This document shows, one piece after another, positions 23,801 through 35,766 of a stretch of DNA of 64,000 bases. Source of the DNA: Branchiostoma floridae (Eukaryota > Chordata > Leptocardii > Amphioxiformes > Branchiostomatidae); contig NC_049981.1 in the NCBI RefSeq assembly GCF_000003815.2, forward strand, positions 21,602,091 to 21,666,090. The letters run 5' to 3'. A program made the translations under genes and the position numbers. The first letter of the stretch is position 1, and each line of letters begins with the position of its first letter. Below the pieces are notes generated by a model that worked only from the letters and a program-made list of their open reading frames with translations, was not told where the DNA came from and ran no database searches.

Positions 23801-24698
23801 CTTGTATAAGGAGTGAGGGAGAGAGGGGATGACGTGAAAAGAGCTGGGACATCCATGGTACAAGTTATGGTCACAGCATCATGGAGCCAGATGGCATTAT
23901 AGTACCTTGGGGACCAGCTATAAATTTGTTAGCTTTGGACACGCCATGGCATACTCAATATAAAGAATCCGCTAGATGTCTCGAGCTCGAAGTCCCGTTG
24001 TAGAGGTACGGGTTTGACATAAATTTTAAACAAGCGGTATTACAAAGCATAGCGACACGTTCTTAATGATGAGCGATCCCGGCTCTCCATGGAAGTTACG
24101 CCTATATAGGCCCTACCAGCATTGTATAACCAATTATGCAAATGTAGCCGTAATTAACATAATCGACATTCAAATGTCGTACATTTCTGTTATTTAGAAG
24201 GATAACAGACTCAACTTATGTAATGCATGCAATCGAGGACCCTTTTTGCATAATTAGTGCTAAATACCTAAATGCGAAATTGGTAAAGGTTACAATCATT
24301 TGGCGAGGGTATGGGGTCGTGGAACTTTAGTTTGGAAGTGCGAGACCACATGACGTATTTTTAGTCTATCGCAGTGTACAAATTACTTCATCTCCAATTT
24401 GCAAGTTAATTTCATGCCCTTATACTAATTGCAAGTCCATGGTAGAAATATACATGTGACAATGAACAGTGAACATTATTGTTAAAAGCAATGCATAGTG
24501 TTGGCTACATCTAGACATTGTGGGTTTTGCTCTTATTTGGAAGCAAAGTATACGTAAGACTAAGAGTCCACTTTTTCTAAGATTTGTGTGTTCCATATTC
24601 AATACCAGGGCCCTGTAGAGATTAATACCCCTTGTTGTGACTTTGTAGTTGGATGGTACCTTTGTAACTTTAGTCAAGATACGAATGATGTGACGAAC
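23801..24698 (+). repeat. 898-bp tandem duplication, copy 1
   Basis: It begins CTTGTATAAGGAGTGAGGGA and ends GTGACGAAC, directly abutting copy 2. It contains TTAGCTTTGGACACGCCATG, several TTTGCATAATT-type phrases and GGTATGGGGTCGTGGAACTT, a phrase also dispersed elsewhere in the window. Confidence 0.92.
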
Positions 24699-25606
24699 CT
24701 TGTATAAGGAGTGAGGGAGAGAGGGGATGACGTGAAAAGAGCTGGGACATCCATGGTACAAGTTATGGTCACAGCATCATGGAGCCAGATGGCATTATAG
24801 TACCTTGGGGACCAGCTATAAATTTGTTAGCTTTGGACACGCCATGGCATACTCAATATAAAGAAACCGCTAGATGTCTCGAGCTCGAAGTCCCGTTGTA
24901 GAGGTACGGGTTTGACATAAATTTTAAACAAGCGGTATTACAAAGCAGCATAGCGACACGTTTTTAATGGTGAGCGATCCTTCTCCATGGAAGTTACGCT
25001 TATAAAAGCTGTACCAGCATTGTATAACCAATTATGCAAATGTGGTCTTCATTTTCATAATCGACATTCAAATGTCGTTAATTTCTGTTATTTAGAAGGA
25101 TAACATACTCAATTTATATAATTTTCATGCCATTGAGGACCTAATTTGCATAATTTGTGATAAATGCTCATAATGCTTAATTGGTAACGGTTACAATCAT
25201 TTGGCGAAGGTATGGGGTCGTGGAACTCTAGTTTGCAAGCGCGAGACCATTTGAGGTATTTTCAGTCTATCGTAGTGTACAAATTATTCATCTTCAATTT
25301 GCAAGTTCATGCCCTTATGCAATTTCAAGTTCATGGTATAAACATGCATGTGACAATAAACAGTGAACATTATTGTAAGAGAGAGACTACTACTCAAAAA
25401 ATAGTGTGTTTGATACATCTAGACATTTTGGGTTTGGCTCTTATTTGGAAACAAAGTATGCGTAAGACTAAGAGTCCATTTTTTCTAAGATTTTTCTGTT
25501 CCATATTCAATACCAGGGCCCTGTAGAGATTAATACCCCTTGTTGTGACCTTGTGGTCGGATGGTACCTCTGTAACTTAAGTCAAGTTGCGAATGATATG
25601 ACGAAC
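24699..25606 (+). repeat. 898-bp tandem duplication, copy 2
   Basis: Nearly identical to copy 1 over its first 250 bases and more diverged after that, with short indels. The uneven divergence could mean gene conversion or a more recent exchange in the left part. The 113-codon frame across the junction is created by the duplication. Confidence 0.92.
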
Positions 25607-28025
25607 GCGGCTGTCAGACGAGGACGGTTCTGCAGTATGTGTAAATGCCATTAGCACCATTACATCGCGATACAGACATCAGTAGCCCATCAAAACCGCA
25701 TGTCTGGCTCTAAAGGTCAGAGTAAGTACGGGCGATCTCTAACACTACTGAGAGGTACTTGCACCCAAATATTACATCACCGCTGGATAGATAGTAGCTT
25801 GCTAGGGACCTTTGATATTTCTGCAGATTGTGGGAGTTAATTCGAAATAATGTACAGTCATACGTTCGAGGTTACTGCCCTTCACATGTTGACATAAGCC
25901 AAACGTATGCAGGTCATAAATTCCTGGTCACTTTTTCCGCGATTTGCTGTTATTTGTATAACATCATCTTGAAATCAGATACGATGATAATGTTTTCATG
26001 ATTGATATACTTACTATACCTATCTACCTACCTACCTAGTCCCTTGACCTCCAGGTCGTTGGGGTTGCAAGGTAGACATGAAGATAGAGAGTTGCCTCCA
26101 GGTTCGTCATTCCCTTGCCAGGGTTATCCTCTCCTGTAGGCTGAGGGAGGTCGATATACTATACATACTGTTCAAATGGAAAATCATACCTATCTCAGGA
26201 ACAGGTATCACATAGATTTAGGACTCTAAACTTGATTTATACCTGTGTTAATTAGTACCTGATTTACTGCCTGTTGCATACACATTTTAAGTAGAAAACA
26301 CGGTACATCTACTGCATAATCTGTTCACTACTTATGTCATATAATGATTGTGTGCAGTTGTAATGTTCCTCGGTTAGCCAAAAGATCCGAAAAATGTGAG
26401 GGGGTTGAATGATTTTGCAAACTACTGAATATGGACTGATTCGCAAGAGTAATCTGCACCGGAATGCCAGTAAAGGCATCCCTGTTCCCTCCGATATCAA
26501 CACGGATTGATCGATACTCTAAAAGATCATTATAACAGTCCGCATTCCAAAGTCAATATACACAATATCAATAAGAACATATATGCAATGCATTAGGACA
26601 TACATGTATTAAGAAATCGAGTAAGCCTCAATCTTATACTCTTGGTCTTCAGTCCGTTAGACTTCCTAGAAATGTAAATCTGGTCATCTTTAAGTTATGA
26701 CTTTGAAATAGTAGAATTATTAGAGTTGTTGCCTTTGAATCAAATACAAGAACATAAAATCGCAATACGCCAGTTGTAAAGGCGATGGTATGAGGAACCC
26801 TGGTCTTCTAATGTCTGCAAGCTTGCTTCTAAAATCATTATAAAAGCCAGGGTTTTCCTACATCATATTGATCACCGACATCTTACTCCTGGCCGTCCCT
26901 GAGATAAAAAAAGAAATATGCAACTATTTTAGCATGAAAGTTCATCTGAGTTCGGTACATTACATATTGAGATAATACAGCGCCCGGGCCAGGTAGCTGA
27001 CGAAAACCAAGAGATTCGGTCGAAAATTCCGGTAAAAGTTGTCGAGTTGGAGAACTGTTTGTTTTCTCAATATTTAGCCATGTTTCAAAGAACAAGGAAT
27101 ATCTTTCGAAACATTAATAGTACACTAATGTCTATTTTCAGGGGCAAAATATTGATGTTAAAAAAGGCACTCACAAAATCAACAACTGCAACACTATCAT
27201 ACCCTCAGATCGGCCTGGCATTGCCATTTTCCCGTAACTGCCAATGTTAAAAGATTACAATCAAAATGCCTGAAGTGCATCATCTACGGGTTGAAGATAG
27301 GCATAGCCCTTATCTCACATAAAGACAGATCGAAAATCAATCGCCACTTGTGAGATCTTATGTGACCATTTCATCATGACGAACTACAATGGCATTATTG
27401 CACACAAACTCAAGTACGCTATAAAAAGCTTATTGATCCATTCATCTGGAGCTGCACCACTGTTGTGGCTATCAATTCTGCTCATGGTTCATACATGGTT
27501 AGTGTATGAATCTCCGCCTGGGCAACACAGACACAGCAGGTCCACGAAGCTTCCGCTCCCTGCAGAATAGAGATACAGTTTACTATCATCATACGTTTTA
27601 TTACACGGTATGAAATGGTTACAACCAAGGCAGCTTTATCATCCAGGTTCCATCTATGTGATTGTTAATTAAGTGCTATAAAGTCGTCATATGCGTTTAT
27701 GACACGTGTCAAATAAAAGAGTCAGAGATATGGGGTGTAAAGTGCTAAAGGGCAGCTTGGAAAGAGATAAAATGACGATATGTTCGGTTTACGAAGAGAG
27801 TTCACGGCCACTGGGCGGGTGTTGGACCGGTCTTATAATGATATTGTAAGTATGATATAGTATGGGATATCCTACTTACAAGTGTCAAGTTGATATGGTC
27901 TAATCTACCAAGAAACGTTTGGCTCTAGTCATAGGGCATACAAGCGTTCAAAGAGGATTATTTCCTAAAAGGGGTTAAAATTCAAAGAGTCCATCTACAT
28001 TTGGAGCACACTGACCAGCCCTTAT
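25607..28025. other. Intergenic stretch with one dispersed repeat piece
   Basis: No exon-like frame. The tract at 26014-26075 (CTACCTACCTACCTAG then CCTCCAGGTCGTTGGGGTTG) recurs inverted at about 34575-34634. Confidence 0.4.
26014..26075 (+). repeat. Dispersed 'TACCTACC..GGTCGTTGGGG' repeat
   Basis: It shares TACCTACCTAC, AGTCCCTT(G/A)ACCTCC and GGTCGTTGGGG with the reverse complement of 34575-34634. Two copies in one window in opposite orientation indicate an interspersed family. Confidence 0.6.
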
Positions 28026-28217
28026 GCTTAGGTCACATTTCCAAAAAGGCCGGGCAGCTTTCAGGAGCGAAAAGGATGATATAAAAGACATCAAAATACA
28101 CAAAATGTTGAAATAAGATTCAAGGGCATAATTTGTGTATTCATTTAGATATACAATTTGATTCTTCGTTTCTTAAAATGATCCCGGCCGGCCCCGGTTT
28201 GGAAATGTGACCTAAGC
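28026..28217. mobile_element. MITE, 192 bp, terminal inverted repeats
   Basis: The left end GCTTAGGTCACATTTCCAAA is the exact inverse of the right end TTTGGAAATGTGACCTAAGC. Both then run into GGCCGGG-type GC. The interior is AT-rich and non-coding. Confidence 0.8.
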
Positions 28218-30567
28218 CTAAACAGGGACGGGGGCCGATACCAGCTACCGGACGCCTTTGGCCCGTTACTGACATCACGCTTCCGTTTATTTCAGTTGAG
28301 AACGTATCTGTACCTATGTTGCCAGTATAGCCGCCCGGCTTCGGCGTAAAACACCAGCTTTGATGTTGGGTGGACTGGGCGAATTAATCTAGTGCTGAGT
28401 GCTTTAGATTTTGTATGGGGAAACGTGTAAAAAAAACTTATACTATATCGACTACCGGTACACGTGAACCTTTGTACAACGAAAAGCCTGAAGCCATTTC
28501 GTTCTAGTTGCCCAGCCTATTGAACCTCCAAGGCATAAAGTATCAATATTGCCTCTTGGTCATTGTGATGAAACTTGATTTACGTCTTTCATTTGTTGTC
28601 CATGCAAGGGCTTCAATTTGCTACCGCTGAATTAAACGCGTCGTTCAACAGCCAATATTGCGGCCATTTAATGTGTCACTCCTTCATTCCAACGATAAAT
28701 TAACACAGTTACGGCCGCTCAAATCCCATCAAATCAACTGGACTATGCTTATTACTCTGGGCAAGATTCTGTACTGCAGCGGTTGATTGATAAGACTAAA
28801 CTTGAGAAAGAGAAAGAAACTTACTTCATTACAGGGGTAAGACTTAGGATTTCATTGGTTTTGTAGTAAGATCCTTCTTGCCTCACCATCTCTTTGGCCA
28901 TGTCGTCGTTGAAAATAAAATAGCCAATTGCACAAAACGACCCTGAAATAGGCCCCTCTATGGGTCTGTACCTGATCTATTCAGCCAACGAGCAGGTAGT
29001 AGACCTCGACCTCTGCGGAATCAACGCGGCTTAGAAGAGCTTTCAGAAAATTGCCTCTAAAGGTACCACGTCTAACCAAATACGTATAAGCTCTGCCCCT
29101 CTGATGAAGGCCGACAAAGTGTGCCGCAATCCATCTGTCTTCGGCAGCAAGCTGAAATAGTGAGCGTGATCGGTCAACGATCAACAAAATATGACTTCAA
29201 GGTACATCCTCATATCCTGGGATATGTTTTTTTACCAGTTACTTGTCATTCAAATGGAAATCCATACACGCATTGTGACATATTGTAAGACAGTTCCTCT
29301 TTTCCACTATCATATCCTGTATTGCAGGATCTCTTGCTGTCAGAATCTGACTTCCAGAGAGAGCGAATCGTTCCCCTCATAGAGTTACCAAAAGATCTGG
29401 ACTCCTTATCATTATGAAAATCAGTCCAATAGAAGTTCAGGATTTTCTGTCACTTTGGACACCAGTCATCACAGTCTCCAACATAATGGTAACAGGCAGT
29501 TGTAAGTGTGACAAGACTGGACCCATGTTTACACATATGCAAAACGTAACAGGATAAAAAAAGGATCTTCCCGATTCTCCTGTGTTTGTCATCTAGTTTC
29601 TGACAAACGCAAAACCTACCAGCCATCAGCTTATTTCGTTCGCCAATGTTGTCGTTGCTCATGATGTGAAAATTCATGCGGACGTGCGGACTGCATCGTA
29701 AAGTGACATCTGCCTCAAAGGATATCTATACCAGCACTAGACGCTGCGTTAGGCTATAGCTTCTTGTGGAAACAAAAAATTAAGGTTCACCCGTTACATC
29801 AATAAATATGTACATATAGTGAAGACTGTCCGATTGGACATGAGACCAGCGACGAATATAGCGACTGGTTCTTACAAGGAGGGGTCTGCCTGGCGTGTGC
29901 GTTACCACAGACAATTCCCTGCAATTGCTTCAATACTAGATACAAAGTAGCCAAGGGCAAAAAGTAACCACAAGAGGAGATAGCTGTTGGATATCGACTT
30001 GGCAAACTTGCAGAATCCACACGGTCACAGGAGCTACTGCTTCTAGTGATAGGAACAGGCTCTGCAGCCTCTGGTATCGGCCTCATGATCAGTATCAAAA
30101 TACCATCAACTCTCACTCTCACTCACTCATCCTCGCCGCATATCAGACTTCGCTGAGGCGGGCCGTCAACACGCTGCCAGGAAATCACCCACCAACATCA
30201 GATGAATGATGTAGATGTGGCAGGAAAATTCACGTACAAAAGGGCCAATAAACAACAGCACCTTTGGCAGTGCAGTCCGGTGAGACTATCTGTGCGCCTC
30301 TGGAGGGTTGACGTCTGATGTGGCACCTGATGTGACTTTGCAGCCCATTCCTTGATTTACATGCTCTGTTACACGAAGTATATATATGTTGTCCGGTCGG
30401 GGTGCGTTGTCTCCGTTTCTCTTCGGTAACTTTACTTCACTTTCCTCTGTGACATGAGTAGAAAAGGCCTCCGCCGCCTGCAATCAGCTGAGCAAGATTT
30501 GAAAAGGTGAGGAGAAAATTGCCCTTAAAACAAACCTGCATGCCTAGCCTACACCAGTAGTACACCG
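28218..30567. other. Intergenic stretch, nothing recognised
   Basis: Short minus-strand frames (28981-29187, 29799-30122, 30286-30483) are open but unrecognised. No consistent splice pairing was found among them. Confidence 0.35.
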
Positions 30568-30745
30568 TTCAAACTCCTGCATGGCTGTGAAACCTGGAAT
30601 ATGAGTACCAACCATGAAAAGAAACTTGAAGTTTTTGTGTTGGTTACATTTATGGAGTCGAGTAACTTTAAAGTTTTAGTTACAAAAATCAGACGGATTC
30701 TTGGTTAACATGCAGAAGTTCCCATCCAATTCATTGAGCTTACTG
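30568..30745 (+). pseudogene. Decayed LINE reverse-transcriptase remnant
   Basis: One frame reads FKLLHGCETWNMSTNHEKKL then EVFV, and further on IRRILG, a stop, then AEVPIQF. The phrase 'LLxGCETW....EKKL..F....IRRILG' is a hallmark of the region after the polymerase core in LINE proteins. A degraded middle and the stop codon show it is dead. It is too short to assign to a clade. Confidence 0.6.
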
Positions 30746-31437
30746 TTGTACATTACCCCATGGGTTATTATGCAAAGCATGAAAGGCAAAATACAAAGAA
30801 GTACAAATCGACTTGATAAGTGAGAATAAAAGCCTACAATCCAAGTGTAAGCAACTGATTGTGATGATCAAAGTGAAGAAAGTATAGAAGTATGTTCCTC
30901 TGGAAGAGCCGATATTTCTTACCACGGTTTACGCTTTTAGTCCTGTTCGCGCGGTTTGAAGATAAATGACGTTTTGAATAAATGGGACGATAATTGGACC
31001 CGCTCGGTTACATCGCCTAAGTCCTGGTTGAAGACAAATACCGCTCAATCGATAGACGCTTTTATCGCTCGTCATGGATAATTTCAGACATTTCTCGTGA
31101 ATTATTAAATGTGAACCAAATGAACATGATCAGGTTCGTGCACCAGGACGCATGACATGATATATGTTTCCATTAAGGTGGAAAATAATCGATAGTCAAA
31201 CTTGTCTAACCTGTATCGATCAAAACAAGGCATTTTTCTGCTTAGTACCTGGAGCCATGAAAATCCGCCTTTTAAGTGCACCCTGAAAGAGTGCAGCTTT
31301 TACTCGAGTACAGGATCTAGTATTATATATTTGATAATTACTGGAAATCACATTTCTATAGCCCTTGGGCCACACATTTTGCACGTCGCTACAGCAGGGG
31401 GCTAGTCTTCTGGCAGCAGTGTGTGTTTAACTCCAAT

Positions 31438-32341
31438 ACTCTCCAAGCAGCTGTTGGTGGGGAAAGTCGTGACCTTTTCCTTAATTATGTGGACGAAGCC
31501 CAACATTTAGTTTTTCCTCAGATATTTGCATATTCCAACCGGAAATCAGAAAAAAATGGAAGCTGTAAACATGCACTCCACGTTTCAAGCTTTTTGATTG
31601 GCTTACAGTCGCACTTTCTCGGTTTTACGTCAGAGGTGAACCTATCAACGCACAGAACACAATCGGCATCGAGTTTGATAATAGCCAATCAGAACTCAGA
31701 AAAAATGGAAGCTGTCAACATATACTCCGCGTTTCCAGGTTTTTGATTGGGACAAAGTCGCGGACTGTCTCGAGTGTACGCAGAACTGAACCAATCAACG
31801 CACAGGACACAAAATGGCCTTCGGCATGCAGTTTGACAATACTATAGCAGCTGAGACGACCAAACAGGCGCTCAAGGAAGAAGTTGCCCGCCATGGAATG
31901 AACGAGATTGATAAATTTTCACACAAAAACGTTATCTTCAGAAAATTGGACCTTGGAATCTTGCAAATTCAACGGTGAACGGACGTGTTCAAGCAACGCA
32001 ATACATTTGTATACCTGTTAAAACGTACGCCTGCAACATGTTGTAGCACTGGCTCAGTGGTATTATTCACGCGTGGTAAACCAACGCTCCGGGATCTTGC
32101 TGCATTTTCGCCTTTCTTGTTGCTTCTTTTCTTGCGATTTTTGCTTTCTTTTCCCTTCGCCCACATCCTGCATTTTTTTCAAAAATGTTGCCTTTCTAGT
32201 ATGACGTATTTTTTTCCGTTTAGCATCCCCACCAGTTGTGATCTTTTCCTTACGTGACGTATTTTTTCGTACGAAAGAAATACGGTATATATATATAAAG
32301 AAAAGGTCACGATTTTCCACACCAACCTCTGCTCGGAGAGT
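31438..32341. mobile_element. 904-bp terminal-inverted-repeat element
   Basis: The left end ACTCTCCAAGCAG..GTTGGTGGGGAAAGTCGTGACC matches the inverse of the right end ACTCTCCGAGCAG..GTTGGTGTGGAAAATCGTGACC over about 45 bases with a few mismatches. Inside are two ~148-bp direct repeats (AAAAAATGGAAGCTGT near 31550 and 31700), a 54-codon ORF and a pyrimidine-rich tract (32090-32180). A related end is present at 11396-11531. No transposase domain was seen. Confidence 0.6.
31814..31978 (+). CDS. Small ORF, 54 residues, inside a TIR element
   Basis: ATG at 31814 in the context ACAAAATGG (A at -3, G at +4, a good animal start) to TGA at 31976. The product is mixed-charge and soluble: it starts MAFGMQFDNTIAAETTKQ, has a predicted helix around TKQALKEEVARHGMNEIDKF, and ends LQIQR. 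It has no signal peptide or membrane helix. The start overlaps the end of the second 148-bp repeat unit (CACAGAACACAATCGGCATC against CACAGGACACAAAATGGCCT), so its 5' end derives from repeat sequence. I do not recognise a family. It may be chance, a captured exon, or an element-encoded micro-protein. Confidence 0.25.
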   Translation: MAFGMQFDNTIAAETTKQALKEEVARHGMNEIDKFSHKNVIFRKLDLGILQIQR

Positions 32342-34480
32342 AAAACTCCCATACGCTTCCTCGTTAGTGCTGCCCCAATAAAGAACGGCTGGTAGCTATG
32401 AAGGCTCAATGGTCAACACAATACATCTACGGGATTTTAATAGTTTCACTTCCGGTGGAGAAGTCGGTGTGAAGGAAACCTAATTTTCCTTTGTTACTAC
32501 ACAATACACGATGTTTTCAATGTTTGGTCTTTCACTACCGATAATTACGTCTATGAAATACGGTCTGTGTCTGTTTTAAGGTGCGATTTTGTTACAGTTT
32601 CGGTGGATAATGTGACCTAAGTACGTGATAAGGCCACACCGTCTTAATTTTATGGATGACATCCTCTGGAGATCCCAAAACTAATGCGAGAGGGCGAAAA
32701 AAAGAAAAATCCAGCAAAAATCAAAAATGCTGCTAAACCACAGGACTAAACATTCAGACCATTCTTTCCCATACTTGGTTTGTCTTATGTTCCCCTCCAG
32801 TAAGACTGTAACAGACAATCGTCGCCATTTCAATCATGTTTATATTGCCTTTCTGGTATAAAGAGGAAAGAAGGGCGCAGTGACCCCATGCCTCCCTACC
32901 ATGGAAAGCAGGTCCTCCGGTAAGCATGAAATCTCGATTGACCAGGGATGATATGGGGTGACACGTGGCCACAGTTTTGTTTTTTTTTTAGAACAGGCGT
33001 CGAAAATCAATGCGCGCGCGGATGCCATCCGTAAAATTAAGTCAGTGTGGCCTAAGATGTTGATAACTCACATAGCGACACCTGGCGAATCATATAATGT
33101 CAACATCGGAATGTTTTGCGGAAGCATTCATATCGATGGAGCGACCTTCCTTGAAGCTCAAGACATCGCCTTTTAAGTAAAACTTGATGTTGAACTCTGA
33201 AAATTCTGTGATAGCCGTCAATTTTGTTTTCTGACCTTCTACCATAGCGCAATTGTCACTTTTCACATGATGCATCCTGCAGTGATTAACACATACGCTA
33301 GATGACGCTGCAGATATGTAACGGAACGTAGACCGCTGCACCATACATGTGACAACCAAAGTATGGTATACATAGGAGAATATATTTAAGAATGTCTAGA
33401 CGCTAGAAATCCCACCGATGATTGTAAAAGACCATACTATTCACTATTTTAATCCCATACTATTCACCCTTGTATTAAGTAGATTTACCTTATAGAACTG
33501 TAGTTCTTTATCAGTAGATGTCATGCTTTGTACCTTGCACAATTGTTGCACAATACAGTTATTCTATTAATTTGAATTAAAAACGAGAGTCGAATCAATC
33601 TCCATGCACGTGCTAACGTGCTCAACAAAACCATAGCATTTAACGTTATCCCAAGAACAAACTTGTTTTTTTTAGCTGAATCAAATTATTTCATGCATAC
33701 TTAAACGCTGTCCCACCGGTAGTTGTATGGCTTTCATGAACTCTATATGAACGTTATGAAAAACACACGAACGGATATATGAAAGCGTATGAAAATCGCA
33801 TGAATAAAATCACTATGCGAAAGCGTACGAATCTTATATGAACCAACCACCGCTACGGCACGTGGGTGACAACACGCCACGCCAGTGATTAAACAACCTG
33901 ATGAAATTGTTCACGAAGCTTTATGGAAACACTGTAAAGCCTTTAGAAGAAGAAAGTGTCAATGTGTACCGTGACAGTTGTCTTTTAGTTGAAGTTACGC
34001 TTGTCAAGCTTATCGTGTGTTCTTGCCCATCGCTAAACCTAAGTATAGGAATGATACAGAAAGGTAGACATTTAACAAAATTTACGCTCTGTGGCGTTGT
34101 CAGCTGGTGTGCCTAAGAAATGAGCAGATCTATTCAGCGAACAGGAAACATTTGCACATGTCATTGAGAACGACCCATTTGTGATGTGTATTCAATGGCT
34201 GTAGGAAAAAAAACTTGATTTGATTAAACATTCACGGTAACCAAACAGTATTTGTATTATTTCTTTGTTATTTAATTGTTTCGGGGCTTTATGTTACGGC
34301 TTTATATCATTCTATATCTTATAAGATTATGTTGATTATAATGGATGGCATACGTGCGCGAGCATCAATTTTTGTCTGTTACCCAAAAAATGTGTCAACC
34401 TGTAAATCGTGTAGGGCAGCTACAAAATGAACAAATATATGCTGGTACATGGCGAGAGCAAAAATATCGAAAAACGGATA
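32342..34480. other. Intergenic stretch, nothing recognised but one ATGAAA-rich tract
   Basis: No exon-like frame. At about 33735-33845 a purine-rich tract repeats ATGAA and GAAAGCG(T/A)A(C/T)GAA phrases at irregular spacing, perhaps a decayed short-period repeat. Confidence 0.35.
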
Positions 34481-34481
34481 T

Positions 34482-34920
34482 TAAAGTCGCACAATGCCAA
34501 AGTCAATCCAAAGTCAAAGAAGATGCGAAAGAACAAAAATTAAGAATATATTGTTCGGTATACCATACCTTGCACCGCCACCCCCCCAGCCCCCCAACGA
34601 CCAGGAGGTTAAGGGACTATGTAGGTAGGTAAGTACACCATACTCTGTTTATTCAATTGTTCAACCTTCCTAACCATTTAGATCTCATAATGAAGGTAAC
34701 TTCTTTGTCTTCGCATGCTCATATCAGTTTGGGAGTTCCCAGGGTATTGTTAAGTGGCACAATGCCAAAGTCAATCCAAAGTCAGGAGTATATTGTTTGT
34801 TTACCATACTCTGTTTATTCATTTGTTTAACCTTCCTAACCACTTAGATCTCATAATGAAGGCAACTTCTTTTTTTCTTCGCATGCTCATATCAGTTTGG
34901 GAGTTCCCAGGGGATTATCA
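34482..34920 (+). repeat. Tandem duplication, ~166-bp spacing
   Basis: ACAATGCCAAAGTCAATCCA occurs at about 34490 and 34758. CCATACTCTGTTTATTCA occurs at 34638 and 34804, and CGCATGCTCATATCAGTTTG follows in both. An inverted piece of the dispersed 'TACCTACC..GGTCGTTGGGG' repeat (34575-34634) sits between the parts. Confidence 0.8.
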
Positions 34921-35576
34921 TCTATATAATCGAATCAATATGGCCTAATCTTAAGAGCCTTCACTGTCAATATCAATATGCAAATGAACCTGCTGGCATC
35001 CTTCACAACAGTGATTAATGACAGTTGGAATGTGTGCGTCGATACCAGCCCGACAAAGACCACCTCCAGGATGGGGAAACGACTGATCAATTTCAGTGCG
35101 TGGAGAATACAGGTCTACACGGCACAGCTCGGTGAATAATCTATGTCCGCCGAGGTGCTCGCTAATATAATAAACTTGTATTGGCTGTAGGTATCTTACT
35201 TTGGCGTCCTGTTTGCGAGTGTGTGGCTAGGGAATATTAAGGCATAGAATAGCTGTTTTTTTTAAAGTCCTCCCGTTTTTGTTGTATGTAGGGCAAATCT
35301 AAAGTATTAGAAGGCGATACACATTAAGCAAATGGAGTTCCATGACCTCATACCTTCGCCAAATGACCCTTACCTTTTGGAGAATTTTAACAAAAACGCT
35401 TCTGCGTTACCAGGGTATTTCTTTGTCCCGATGTCAAAAATAACTATCTGCTACCCAATCTTGGAGACCATAGCTTGTCCATGACAAACGATACAAAAAT
35501 GCGATGATCGAATTTCCTATGCGACTATTTTGCGTAGTTTGTATTTTCCAGCACAGTAAATATAAATGTATAATTA
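34921..35576. other. Intergenic stretch with one dispersed motif
   Basis: Nothing coding. At about 35334-35366, GAGTTCCATGACCTCATACC then TTCGCCAAATG is the inverse of a phrase in the 898-bp duplication. Confidence 0.4.
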
Positions 35577-35759
35577 TTGAACTAGTTTAACTGTAATATC
35601 CAACACAAAAACAGCACCAGTCTTTGCCAAGGAATGAACAATCCACTACTGTCGTGACGTCACGTTATGCAGATAGAACACGTGACTCAGTGAGCTGTGG
35701 ATCATAGGTTGCATGAAGTCTATTTTTTTGTGTTGGATATTACAGTTAAACTAGTTCAA
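35577..35759. mobile_element. MITE with perfect terminal inverted repeats and TA flanks
   Basis: TTGAACTAGTTTAACTGTAA (left) continues into TATCCAACACAAAAA and is matched perfectly by its inverse on the right. With the flanking TA the mirror is 39 bases without mismatch. TA at 35575-35576 and 35760-35761 fits a Tc1/mariner-type TA target duplication. The interior phrase CACGTGACTCAGTGAGC recurs diverged at about 39780-39800, a solo remnant. Perfect arms suggest recent activity. Confidence 0.88.
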
Positions 35760-35766
35760 TAATGAC

